A stretch of DNA of 64,000 nucleotides from positions 24,610 to 88,609 of the forward strand of contig JAETOE010000027.1 in NCBI GenBank assembly GCA_021771815.1, read 5' to 3'. A program made the position numbers and the translations under genes. The DNA is from Roseburia hominis (GTDB lineage: Bacteria > Bacillota > Clostridia > Lachnospirales > Lachnospiraceae). This document shows, piece by piece, positions 27,066-34,973 of the stretch. Within the stretch, counting starts at the first letter, position 1. Each line of letters opens with the position of its first letter. Below the pieces are notes generated by a model that was given only the letters and a program-made list of their open reading frames with translations, had not been told where the DNA came from and did no database searches.

Positions 27066-28607
27066 ATGTCAAGGGATTATTTGACGGAGTTTCTTCCTGA
27101 TCTGGAAGAATTCAAAGAAAAGACAATGAAATTTCATAATAAGGAAATGACCGTACCGGAGTACAAAGGCTTTTCCGGCGGCTTCGGAAGCTACGCTCAG
27201 CGCGGCGGCGAAAAGCATATGCTCCGCCTGCGCATGGCGGGAGGTCAGCTCACAAAGGAGCGTCTGAAATTTGTCGCCGACGTGTGCGAACAGTATCACA
27301 TTGATTTCATCAAGCTCACGACCTGCCAGTCGATTCAGCTTCACAATCTGGAAGCTGAGGATCTCTGCGAGTTGATCGACAAGGCCTGGAGGGCCGGAAT
27401 GATCTCCCGCGGCGGCGGCGGCGATTTTCCGCGCAACATCATGGCGTCCCCACTCTCCGGCGTACAGGCAGATGAGTATTTCGACGTGCTCCCCTACGCG
27501 CAGGAAGCAGGCGAATACCTGATGAGCTTTATCAAAGCCGTAAAGTTCCCGCGCAAGCTGAAGGTCTGCTTTTCCAATTCGCCTGCCAATGAACCGCACG
27601 CGACCTTCCGCGACCTCGGCTTTGTCGCAAGACCGGATGGGGGCTTCGACGTGTACGCTGCTGGCGGACTCGGAAATAAGCCAAGCCTCGGCGCATGTGT
27701 CGCGACCGCCGTGGAACCGACGAAGATTCTCTACTACATCAAGGCAATGGTAGACACGTTCACCACCTACGGTAATTACGAGAACCGTGGCCGCGCAAGA
27801 ACGCGCTTCATGCAGGATACGCTTGGAACGGAGGGCTTTATCGCTGCTTACAACGAGAAATTAAGCAATGTTTTCGCTTCCGAAAAGCTTGATATCGCCC
27901 CGGTCATCCCCAAAATCACGAAAAAGGGAAGCGGCTCTTCGGTGACAGACCGACGCGTGACTGCCCAGAAGCAGGACGGGCTTTACGCTGTCTTCTATCA
28001 ACCGATCGGAGGCGTTCTCTCCCCCGCCAAGGTAAAAGAACTCTACGATCTGATTTCCGGTATGGAGGATGTTGAGATCCGCCTCACCGCAGAGGAAGGT
28101 CTTTATGTCATCAACTGCACCGCAGACGAGGCAGGGGAAGTTCTCGCCCATACCGCGGACGGTGCGAATACGCTTTTTGAGACATCTGTCGCGTGCGTCG
28201 GCAACTCCATCTGTCAGGTCGGTATCGGTGATTCTCAGGCGCTTCTCCGTCTCTGCGTCGAGGCTGTGCAGAAGGAAAACTTTGCGGACGGCGTTCTTCC
28301 GAAAATTCACATTTCCGGCTGCCCGTCCTCCTGTGCCGCACATCAGACAGGAGACATCGGTTTCCGCGGCGCAGTCAAGCAGACGCCGGACGGTCCGAAG
28401 CCTGCGTTTGCAATTTTCGTCGGCGGATGCGCCCTGCAGGGGAAGGAATGCATTGCCGATACCGGAAAGGCAATCGCCGTGACGGAGATTCCGTTGTTCC
28501 TCGTCGAGCTTGGCAAAATGGTCGCGGCGGAACAGACGACTTACGACAAATGGATCGAAACGCATCGTGACGCGCTCAACGCGCTTGTCGAAAAATATAC
28601 GGCGTAA
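27066..28607 (+). CDS. Siroheme- and 4Fe-4S-dependent nitrite/sulfite reductase
   Basis: A 513-residue single-chain reductase with two ferredoxin-like half domains (IKLTTCQSIQLHNLE in the first) and the cluster/siroheme cysteines in CVGNSIC and, later, GCPSSCAAHQTGDIGF. It would reduce nitrite or sulfite by six electrons, with ferredoxin as likely donor. Which substrate is used cannot be read from sequence; no nitrate or sulfate genes adjoin it. AAGGAGG precedes the ATG at 27066. Expression is probably set by the operator-promoter and the leader element upstream. Confidence 0.88.
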   Translation: MSRDYLTEFLPDLEEFKEKTMKFHNKEMTVPEYKGFSGGFGSYAQRGGEKHMLRLRMAGGQLTKERLKFVADVCEQYHIDFIKLTTCQSIQLHNLEAEDLCELIDKAWRAGMISRGGGGDFPRNIMASPLSGVQADEYFDVLPYAQEAGEYLMSFIKAVKFPRKLKVCFSNSPANEPHATFRDLGFVARPDGGFDVYAAGGLGNKPSLGACVATAVEPTKILYYIKAMVDTFTTYGNYENRGRARTRFMQDTLGTEGFIAAYNEKLSNVFASEKLDIAPVIPKITKKGSGSSVTDRRVTAQKQDGLYAVFYQPIGGVLSPAKVKELYDLISGMEDVEIRLTAEEGLYVINCTADEAGEVLAHTADGANTLFETSVACVGNSICQVGIGDSQALLRLCVEAVQKENFADGVLPKIHISGCPSSCAAHQTGDIGFRGAVKQTPDGPKPAFAIFVGGCALQGKECIADTGKAIAVTEIPLFLVELGKMVAAEQTTYDKWIETHRDALNALVEKYTA

Positions 28608-28640
28608 CAGACACAACGATCTATTCCATAAAACAAATGA

Positions 28641-28690
28641 AGGTGCAGCAGCATGAAGCAAATCCGCTTCATGCTGCTGCACCTCTTTTA
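28641..28690 (+). terminator. Bidirectional terminator between the reductase gene and argS
   Basis: A perfect 19-bp stem (28641-28659 with 28666-28684, 6-nt loop) is followed by CTTTTA on the plus strand. The convergent gene argS ends 26 bp further on. Confidence 0.85.
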
Positions 28691-28715
28691 CACTTTCTGG
28701 AATTGTCTGTCACAT

Positions 28716-30503
28716 CTACATCCGCTCCGGCGCCTCAAAGCCAAGCAGGTGAATACACGTCTCAAGCACAGACTTCGTCAGGGTCAAAAGCTGAATGTAG
28801 GATTTCTGTACCGTCTCATTCTCCTCCGACATGATCTTCGTCTCATGGTAAAAGCTGTTGAACGCGTTGGCGAGCTCATAGATATAGGAGCAGATCTTAT
28901 GCGGTGCCGTCTCTTCGTAAGCAGTCTCCATCATAGAATTGAAGCCTGAGAGCACGAGCATCAGGTTCTTTTCGCTCTGCGAATGTGCAGCCGCAATATC
29001 TGCACCGCTCTCATCCTTCCCCATGCCATGATATTTGTTCAAAATGGACTTGATGCGCACGATTGTATAGAGGATATAAGGACCCGTATTTCCCTCAAAC
29101 GACGTAAATCGGTCAATATCAAAAATATAATCCTTGCTCGCCTGATTGGAAAGATCGCCGTACTTGATTGCTGCGAGCGCAATCATCTTCGACGTTTCCT
29201 TCGCCTCTGCCTCGCTGATGTCCAGATTTTCCTTGGATTTCTGGTTCTCGGTAATCTTTTTCAACATCTCTTCGTTGACGCTTTCAAGCAGATACTGCAG
29301 ACGCATCACGCCGCCCTCGCGCGTTTTAAATGGTTTGCCGTCCTTGCCGTTCATCGTGCCAAAACCCAGAAACTGCAGTTCGGTGTCTGCCTCTACCAGT
29401 CCTGTCTTTCTCGCGCAGCGGAACACCTGTGTAAAATAAAGCTCCTGCCGCTTGTCCACGACATAAATCAATTTGTCCGGATTGTAATCCTTCATGCGCC
29501 AGACAATCGTCGCAAGATCGGTCGTATTGTAAAGAGATGCGCCGTCGGACTTTAAGATCATGCACGGTGGAATCTCCTTGGTGTCCGTGTCCTCTTTTAC
29601 ATCTACGACAAGCGCGCCGTCGCTGATATAGGCAAATCCGTCATCCTTCATCTTCTGCACCATATCCGGGATGTACGGCTGCGCGTCGGATTCCCCCTTC
29701 CACAGATCAAAGGAAACATCCAGATTCTCATAATTGCGCTTTAGGTCTGTCACAGAGACGTTTAAAATATGCGTAAGCAGCGCCTGATAGCCTCTTCTGC
29801 CATGCTGCAGCTCATAGGTCGCCTGCATCGCGGCTTCCTTATATACGGCGTCTTCCTTTGATTTTCCGCTCGCCGTCGGATAAATCTCCTCCAGCTCGGA
29901 AATGGTAAACGGCGCTTCCACAGGGTATTCTCCCGTATAGCTCTCGTCAAAATACACAAGCTTTGGTTTTCTCTCCTTAAGCTCCGTAATGATAAGCCCC
30001 ATCTGTAAGCCCCAGTCGCCGAGATGTACGTCGCCGATGACCTTATGTCCCATGAAACGTCCGATGCGCTTGATGCTCTCGCCGATGATCGCGGAGCGCA
30101 GATGTCCGACGTGAAGCGGCTTCGCCACATTCGGTCCGCCGTAATCGATCATGATGGTCTTAGGCGCTTTCGTCTCCTCACAGCCAAAGCGTCCTTCATC
30201 CTTCTGCATCTCTTTCACATATTCCGCCAGATATGTCTCACTCAATTTAAAATTTAAGAAACCGGGCTTTACGGATTCTACCATGGAAAACATGTCGTTT
30301 GCCAAAAGCTTTGCAGCCACCTCGTCCGCAATCATAAACGGCGCTTTCTTATATTCTTTTGCTGCAGCCATCGCGCCGTTGCACTGATATTCGCAGAGAT
30401 CCGGCCGGTTGGACAGCGTAACCTTTCCGTATTTGGAGTCGTAGCCGCAGGAGGCAAACGCCTGTGTAACCTCGTCTGTAATCAAGTCTAATATTTTCTT
30501 CAT
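28716..30503 (-). CDS. argS: Arginine--tRNA ligase
   Basis: A 595-residue class I aminoacyl-tRNA synthetase. The N-terminal Arg-S additional domain is followed by the HIGH-type motif KPLHVGHLRSA; the KMSKS-equivalent loop is GKDGKPFKTR, usual for this family, and a DALR anticodon-binding domain ends the protein. The ATG at 30503 has AAGGAA upstream. The long leader (30504 to about 30848) has no T-box but contains two near-identical 114-bp structured repeats. Confidence 0.95.
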   Translation of the reverse strand: MKKILDLITDEVTQAFASCGYDSKYGKVTLSNRPDLCEYQCNGAMAAAKEYKKAPFMIADEVAAKLLANDMFSMVESVKPGFLNFKLSETYLAEYVKEMQKDEGRFGCEETKAPKTIMIDYGGPNVAKPLHVGHLRSAIIGESIKRIGRFMGHKVIGDVHLGDWGLQMGLIITELKERKPKLVYFDESYTGEYPVEAPFTISELEEIYPTASGKSKEDAVYKEAAMQATYELQHGRRGYQALLTHILNVSVTDLKRNYENLDVSFDLWKGESDAQPYIPDMVQKMKDDGFAYISDGALVVDVKEDTDTKEIPPCMILKSDGASLYNTTDLATIVWRMKDYNPDKLIYVVDKRQELYFTQVFRCARKTGLVEADTELQFLGFGTMNGKDGKPFKTREGGVMRLQYLLESVNEEMLKKITENQKSKENLDISEAEAKETSKMIALAAIKYGDLSNQASKDYIFDIDRFTSFEGNTGPYILYTIVRIKSILNKYHGMGKDESGADIAAAHSQSEKNLMLVLSGFNSMMETAYEETAPHKICSYIYELANAFNSFYHETKIMSEENETVQKSYIQLLTLTKSVLETCIHLLGFEAPERM

Positions 30504-30582
30504 TTCCAATATTCCTTTTCTTTTTTCATAGCAATGTTTACTTGCGGGCGGTTCGCGCTATCGCTCCACTAAAAATAATTTC

Positions 30583-30830
30583 CCCCGCAGTGCGAACTCG
30601 CGTGCTAAGCCCGCTCGTTCACGTGCTTCGCACTATCAGTTCTCACCAAGACAATCCTCTCTGTGCAAGCACAGCGGCTTGTCTTGCCTCGCCCTGGCAA
30701 TCTACATATAGATTTACCCCGCAGTGCGAACTCGCGTGCAGAGCCCGCTCGTTCACGTGCTTCGCACTATCAGTTCTCACCAAGACAATCCTCTCTGTGC
30801 AAGCACAGCGGCTTGTCTTGCCTCGCCCTG
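30583..30830 (-). repeat. Tandem 114-bp structured repeats in the argS leader
   Basis: Copies at 30583-30696 and 30717-30830 (period 134 bp, 20-bp spacer) differ at only two adjacent positions. In the argS direction each copy holds a hairpin CAAGACAA...TTGTCTTG enclosing CTGTGC/GCACAG, and a second AGTGCGAA...TTCGCACT. Each contains GCGAGGCA followed by GATTGTC, loosely like the leader element at 26.9 and 34.9 kb. There is no credible ORF here. This fills most of the gene-free 30504-30965 interval. Confidence 0.85.
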
Positions 30831-30854
30831 ACACTGCTCATTGCATACGCGTAC

Positions 30855-30882
30855 ATTATACCATAAGATGGCAATTTAACAA
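30855..30882 (-). promoter_or_regulatory. Sigma-A promoter for argS
   Basis: On the minus strand TTGTTA (30882-30877), 16 bp, then TATAAT (30860-30855) with an extended -10 TGG; the implied leader is about 345 nt. Confidence 0.65.
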
Positions 30883-30883
30883 T

Positions 30884-30930
30884 AGAAAAAAGAATGCGCT
30901 GTGGCATTTATCCTTCCACAGTGCATTCTT
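30884..30930 (-). terminator. Terminator after the CAP-domain gene
   Basis: A 15-bp stem with one wobble pair (30890-30904 with 30916-30930) is followed on the minus strand by a run of T. Confidence 0.8.
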
Positions 30931-30965
30931 TGTTATGCTTTCAGCGTGTAATCATGCGCGTCATA

Positions 30966-31751
30966 CTAGTACGTGAACAACTGCGTCCAGTAATTTGTTC
31001 CCGCTGCATTCTGATAGTAGCCTACGCCGATGGATGTAAATTTCTCGTTGAGAATATTCGCGCGGTGTCCGGCGCTGTTCATCCAGCCGTTCATTACCTG
31101 CTCCGGCGTCCGCTGCCCCCACGCGATATTCTCTCCTGCGCCGCGATATGTCACGCCTGCCTGCGCAAGCGCGGTTGTAAACTTCGTTCCGTCCGGTCTG
31201 GTGTGCGAGAAGGAAACCTCTGTCTCCTGTGCGCGCACCTGCGCCGCTGCGGAAATATTTTTCTGCAGAGTGACAGGCTTTAATCCCGCCTTCGCACGCT
31301 CCTCATTGACCAGTTCCACGACACGGAGCACATACGCATGATACTCTGTCTCGATGCCTTCCTCCTGTCCCGGCTTGTTCTCCGGTGCGTTGTTGTCCGG
31401 CGTCTCCGGCTTGCTGTCATCCGGCGTTCCCGGCTTGTTCTCCGGTGCACTGTCGTCCGGCGTCTCCGGCTTGCTGTTATCCGGCGTTCCCGGCTTGTTC
31501 TCCGGTGCGCCGTCGTCCGGCGTCTCCGGCTTCTCTCCTGCGCCTGGATTGCATGGAAGCGTGATAACCACACAATTTCCAAACTGCTGCTTCTCCAATG
31601 ACTCAAGACATTCCTTCAACGTGCTGCCATTCGCCGTGACAACCTTCTTTATCGTATTCGTATTCACAGTCGCAGCCTGCACCCCGCTCGTCTGTCCCAT
31701 AAACGTCAGTCCCATCATCATTGCTGCTGCAAAAAGCACTGCTCTCTTCAT
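30966..31751 (-). CDS. Secreted CAP (SCP/PR1) domain protein with Pro-rich repeats
   Basis: A 261-residue exported protein with a signal peptide (cleavage likely after VQA near residue 26), a short Cys-containing N-terminal part, a repeat linker of about 2.7 copies of a 20-residue NKPGTPDDSKPETPD-type unit (about 75-135) and a C-terminal CAP domain (residues ~142-261) with NEERAKAG, SFSHTRPDG, GENIAWG and GHRANIL. Bacterial CAP proteins act in the envelope, but the activity is unknown. AGGAGG precedes the ATG. Three WalR-like hexamers lie just upstream, suggesting cell-wall-stress control. Confidence 0.88.
   Translation of the reverse strand: MKRAVLFAAAMMMGLTFMGQTSGVQAATVNTNTIKKVVTANGSTLKECLESLEKQQFGNCVVITLPCNPGAGEKPETPDDGAPENKPGTPDNSKPETPDDSAPENKPGTPDDSKPETPDNNAPENKPGQEEGIETEYHAYVLRVVELVNEERAKAGLKPVTLQKNISAAAQVRAQETEVSFSHTRPDGTKFTTALAQAGVTYRGAGENIAWGQRTPEQVMNGWMNSAGHRANILNEKFTSIGVGYYQNAAGTNYWTQLFTY
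31371..31545. repeat. 60-bp in-frame tandem repeat in the CAP gene linker
   Basis: A 60-bp unit is repeated nearly perfectly about 2.7 times, encoding the Pro-rich linker. Such repeats readily change copy number. Confidence 0.85.
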
Positions 31752-31768
31752 TCTGTACCTCCTATATT

Positions 31769-31796
31769 GTTACAAATTTATTACATCTTTGTTACA
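31769..31796 (-). promoter_or_regulatory. WalR/YycF-like box upstream of the CAP gene
   Basis: On the minus strand TGTAAC, TGTAAT and TGTAAC are each separated by 5 bp (11-bp phase), fitting the WalR consensus of two TGTWAH hexamers with N5. A further TGTTAC lies slightly upstream. Confidence 0.5.
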
Positions 31797-31858
31797 AAGT
31801 GATTGTAACATAGAAGGTACATGAATCATACCGGAAAATCATGGCAGGCAAGGTGCTT

Positions 31859-32644
31859 CTAGTCATGCCGTTCCTCGCTGTCATACGTCTCGCAGAACCG
31901 TCCCGAAAACGCAGGTTCCTCGTCGCCGGCATATAAATGCGAGATGTCCCCAAAACCACAGATACGGAAAGATGCGATTCCCCTTCTGCGCTCTTCCGTA
32001 TAGACGGTCGTCACAGAAGTCGGCGCCGCGCAGGTGTGATGCCACAGCACCATAGGCGACACATTCATCAGATGCGACAGAAGCGCACATTCCAGACCGA
32101 AATGACAGAAGAACACAAGTGTGTCGCGGTTCGCACGCTCCACACGGTAATTCGCGCCGTCTCTGACATACCCGTGTTCAGCGAGCAGCGCATCCAGATT
32201 CTGCACGACCCAGTCGTACTCTGCACCTACTCCACCCTCCGCGCTCCTTGCAATCCGTATGCCGTTTCCGTCGTGCGTTCCCTGTGTCGTTCCCGCCTGC
32301 ATCACCTCGTTTGCCGCCCACAGCTCCCTCCGCCAGAACCGCTCTTCCTTCGTCCAGTCCTGCGGTAGCCAATCCCATGCAATACTCTCTGCATCCGGGC
32401 GGTCAGGACGTGTAATCCTTACGTCAAACTCCCTGAGCCACTGGCATTCCTCCGCCGTGCGGTTCATCTTCTTTAATGTCAGGGAAGCCGTATCCCTCGC
32501 TCTCCCAAGCGGTGATACATAAAAGTCTTTCACCGTAAGCTTCGACAACCGCCTGGCTAAAAGCTCCGCTTCCCTCCATCCTTTCTTCGTCAGAGAATCC
32601 CTCTCGTAATCCGGGTCTCCGTGTCTTACAATCAATAAACGCAT
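31859..32644 (-). CDS. Histidine phosphatase superfamily protein (PGAM-like)
   Basis: A 261-residue cytosolic protein with the catalytic RHG in MRLLIVRHGDPDYERDSLT, the SPLGRARDTA block, and a second histidine in FFCHFGLECAL. The substrate is unknown; an insert (about residues 90-160) sets it apart from true phosphoglycerate mutases. The ATG at 32644 has GGGAGAG about 10 bp upstream. An extension to 32695 is less likely. Confidence 0.86.
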   Translation of the reverse strand: MRLLIVRHGDPDYERDSLTKKGWREAELLARRLSKLTVKDFYVSPLGRARDTASLTLKKMNRTAEECQWLREFDVRITRPDRPDAESIAWDWLPQDWTKEERFWRRELWAANEVMQAGTTQGTHDGNGIRIARSAEGGVGAEYDWVVQNLDALLAEHGYVRDGANYRVERANRDTLVFFCHFGLECALLSHLMNVSPMVLWHHTCAAPTSVTTVYTEERRRGIASFRICGFGDISHLYAGDEEPAFSGRFCETYDSEERHD

Positions 32645-32719
32645 AACCGACGCTCTCCCTTTTCTCAAAATCTGATAGAAAAAGTATACCCGCATCTATG
32701 TTTTCTGGCAAGCGCAATC

Positions 32720-32782
32720 CTACACTGCCGCAAACGTCTGCTACACTGCCGCAAATGTCTCCTACACTGCCGCAAACGCCTC
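32720..32782. repeat. 21-bp triple tandem repeat across the metY stop codon
   Basis: Three 21-bp units (32720-32740, 32741-32761, 32762-32782) with one or two differences. Each would encode (E/Q)(A/T)FAAV plus TAG; only the right-hand one is the real end of metY. Confidence 0.88.
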
Positions 32783-34063
32783 CTCCAAATCCTCGATAAT
32801 GTCGGCAATATTTTCCGTTCCGATGGACAGACGGATCGTGTTCGGTTTGATTCCCTGCTCCAAAAGCTCCTCCGTCGTAAGCTGGGAATGCGTCGTGGAT
32901 GCCGGATGAATCACAAGGGATTTTACATCCGCCACATTGGCAAGCAGTGAAAACAGCTCCAGATGGTCGATGAAATCCTTTGCCGTCTGCTCGTCCCCTT
33001 TGATTTCAAAAGTAAAGATCGAACCTCCGCCGTTCGGGAAATATTTCTTATAAAGCTCCCTCTGTACCGGATCGTCAGATACGGAAGGATGATGCACCTT
33101 TTCCACTTTCGGATTTGCGTTTAAGTATTCCACGACCTTCAATGCGTTCTCCACATGCCGCTCGACGCGCAAGGACAACGTTTCCAATCCCTGCAGAAAC
33201 AGGAAGGAGTGGAACGGCGACACCGTTGCTCCCGTATCACGAAGCAGTATCGCACGAATTTTCGTGACAAATGCCGCCGCGCCGACCGCCTTTGTAAAGC
33301 TGATGCCGTGATAGCTTGGATTCGGCTCTGTCAGTGACGGGAACTTTCCGCTCGCCTCCCAGTCAAACTTTCCGCTATCCACAATCACACCGCCGATTGC
33401 CGTTCCGTGACCTCCGATGAACTTCGTCGCGGAATGCACGACGATGTCTGCGCCATACGCAATCGGGCGCACCAGATAAGGCGTTGCAAAGGTATTGTCT
33501 ACCACCAGCGGGATCTTATGTGCGTGTGCGATTGCTGCCAGCCTTTCAATATCTACCACATCGGAATTGGGATTGCCGAGCGTCTCAATATGAATCGCTC
33601 TCGTATTCTCCAAAATTGCATTTTCCACTTCCTCATAATCGAACGGATCGACGAAGGTTGTTGTGATTCCGTACTCCGGAAATGTGTGTGCCAGCAGATT
33701 GTATGTACCGCCGTAAATGTTCTTTGCCGCCACGATGTGCTCCCCTGCATGCGCCAGATTCTGGAGCGCATATGTAATCGCCGCCGCGCCGGAAGATACT
33801 GCAAGCGCCGCCACACCGCCCTCAAGCGCTGCAATTCTCTGCTCAAACACATCCTCGGTCGGATTTGTCAGTCTTCCGTAAATATTTCCCGCATCTGTCA
33901 GCCCGAACCGCGCCGCCGCATGTGCGCTGTTGTCAAACACATAAGACGACGTCTGGTAAATCGGTACGGCTCTCGCGCCGGTAGCCGGGTCTGCTTCCTC
34001 CTGCCCTACATGAAGCTGCAATGTCTCAAATCTCAACTTTCTTTCCTTTAATGCTTTTCCCAT
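32762..34063 (-). CDS. metY: O-acetylhomoserine sulfhydrylase (MetY-type)
   Basis: A 433-residue PLP enzyme of the Cys/Met metabolism family. The PLP lysine is in HSATKFIGGHG; FETLQLHVGQEEADPATGAR and the YGRLTNPTEDVFE block are typical of O-acetylhomoserine aminocarboxypropyltransferases, which make homocysteine from sulfide (or methionine from methanethiol). AAGGAGG precedes the ATG. The upstream region has a plausible promoter and a GGAATT-containing sequence, but no SAM riboswitch or T-box. Confidence 0.92.
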   Translation of the reverse strand: MGKALKERKLRFETLQLHVGQEEADPATGARAVPIYQTSSYVFDNSAHAAARFGLTDAGNIYGRLTNPTEDVFEQRIAALEGGVAALAVSSGAAAITYALQNLAHAGEHIVAAKNIYGGTYNLLAHTFPEYGITTTFVDPFDYEEVENAILENTRAIHIETLGNPNSDVVDIERLAAIAHAHKIPLVVDNTFATPYLVRPIAYGADIVVHSATKFIGGHGTAIGGVIVDSGKFDWEASGKFPSLTEPNPSYHGISFTKAVGAAAFVTKIRAILLRDTGATVSPFHSFLFLQGLETLSLRVERHVENALKVVEYLNANPKVEKVHHPSVSDDPVQRELYKKYFPNGGGSIFTFEIKGDEQTAKDFIDHLELFSLLANVADVKSLVIHPASTTHSQLTTEELLEQGIKPNTIRLSIGTENIADIIEDLEEAFAAV

Positions 34064-34160
34064 AATAATCCTCCTTGTTTTGCTTTACCTTATACCATAT
34101 AATTCCTACTTGATTACAATGAAATCGTAGCACGGAAATTTCTTCCTGTCTAATATGTAA

Positions 34161-34205
34161 AAGAGAGTACTGGCTATAGGTTGAACCTATAGCCAGTACT
34201 CTCTT
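34161..34205 (-). terminator. Terminator after queT
   Basis: A perfect 22-nt inverted repeat (34161-34182 with 34184-34205) is followed on the minus strand by TTTTAC. It separates queT from metY. Confidence 0.8.
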
Positions 34206-34260
34206 CTCTTCTGCCACCCCGCCTTCCCTGGGCAATACACAGAATTTTATTCGTAACAGT

Positions 34261-34776
34261 TCAGCTTTCCGGGCCGAAAATCACATTGCGCACCTTCGTC
34301 AGCGCATTCAAAAGGATCGTACCTAAGATGCAGCAGCAGATGACCTCTCCCGCTCCGACGGTCAGCATATAGAACGGAATCGACCAGTCCCTTCCGCCGT
34401 ACTCCATCACAAGTCCATAGCCGTAGCGCAGAACAAACGGAATAATGATGACATTGGATGCTACCGGCGCAAGCGTGCACATGAACTTATGCTTCCGCAG
34501 CAGATATGTTCCGACCGCGCCAAGCAAAGTCGCCAGACTTCCAAACACAATGTCATAGATCGTCGCACCGGTCAGAAGGTTTGCAAGCAGACACCCCACA
34601 AACAATCCCGGGATGGCCGCCGGTGTGAAATACGGTAAGATGGTAAGCGCCTCCGATATACGGACCTGGATCGCCCCGGAAGCAAGATTGAACGCGTTGA
34701 TAAAATAAGTCAACACGACATAGATTGCCGCAATCATTGCGGCCTGTACAATGAATTGTACCTTTCGATTTCTCAT
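34261..34776 (-). CDS. queT: QueT-family queuosine precursor transporter
   Basis: A 171-residue membrane protein with five to six helices. The segments VQFIVQAAMIAAIYVVLTYF, QVRISEALTILPYFTPAAIP and LFVGCLLANLL are QueT family marks. It is the substrate-binding (S) subunit of an ECF transporter, probably for a queuosine precursor such as preQ1. No energising module is nearby, so it would share one encoded elsewhere. A probable preQ1-I aptamer directly ahead of its ribosome binding site supports the assignment. Confidence 0.9.
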   Translation of the reverse strand: MRNRKVQFIVQAAMIAAIYVVLTYFINAFNLASGAIQVRISEALTILPYFTPAAIPGLFVGCLLANLLTGATIYDIVFGSLATLLGAVGTYLLRKHKFMCTLAPVASNVIIIPFVLRYGYGLVMEYGGRDWSIPFYMLTVGAGEVICCCILGTILLNALTKVRNVIFGPES

Positions 34777-34787
34777 ATTCTTTTCTC

Positions 34788-34829
34788 CTTTAGTTTTGTT
34801 TTACGTCAGGAAGGTCTCGAACTGACGTG
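34788..34829 (-). promoter_or_regulatory. Probable preQ1-I riboswitch controlling queT
   Basis: In the queT direction a stem ACGTCAG/CTGACGT closes a loop starting TTCGAG and ending CCTTC, followed by the A-rich tail AAAACAAAACTAA that runs into AAGGAG. GTTCnAG in the first stem-loop and AAAACTA in the tail are preQ1-I features; the loop AG can pair with CT in the tail, and CCTT could pair with AAGG of the ribosome binding site, giving translational control. Confidence 0.7.
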
Positions 34830-34836
34830 ATAGATC

Positions 34837-34950
34837 GCTGTGATCATTCACAGCAAACCCTGCTTGATCATAGGCGCAAGCGCCTATGATCAGCGTTCGC
34901 CGCTTGTCAATCCTGCTGGCAGACTGACTCGCTAGTGCTCACTTTATCAT
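34837..34950 (-). repeat. Structured leader element, copy 2 (upstream of queT)
   Basis: In the queT direction: ATGATAAAGTGAGC (from 34950), AGCGAGTCA (34933-34925), 12 variable bases, GATTGAC (34912-34906), a perfect 12-bp hairpin (34866-34891) and a 7-bp hairpin (34837-34854). The first 45 nt match copy 1 at 26.9 kb in order and spacing. It is followed by the preQ1 aptamer. Confidence 0.6.
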
Positions 34951-34973
34951 AATCCCAGAAAAAATACAATGCA

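Noticed and set aside
30504..30850. T-box for argS
   Set aside because: The long leader suggested one, but no GGGTGGNACC-type sequence or tRNA-acceptor bulge is present; the tandem repeats are something else.
33998..34140. CymR-type site (GGAATT motif) before metY
   Set aside because: Only part of the consensus is present and spacing to the promoter is unclear; too weak to list.
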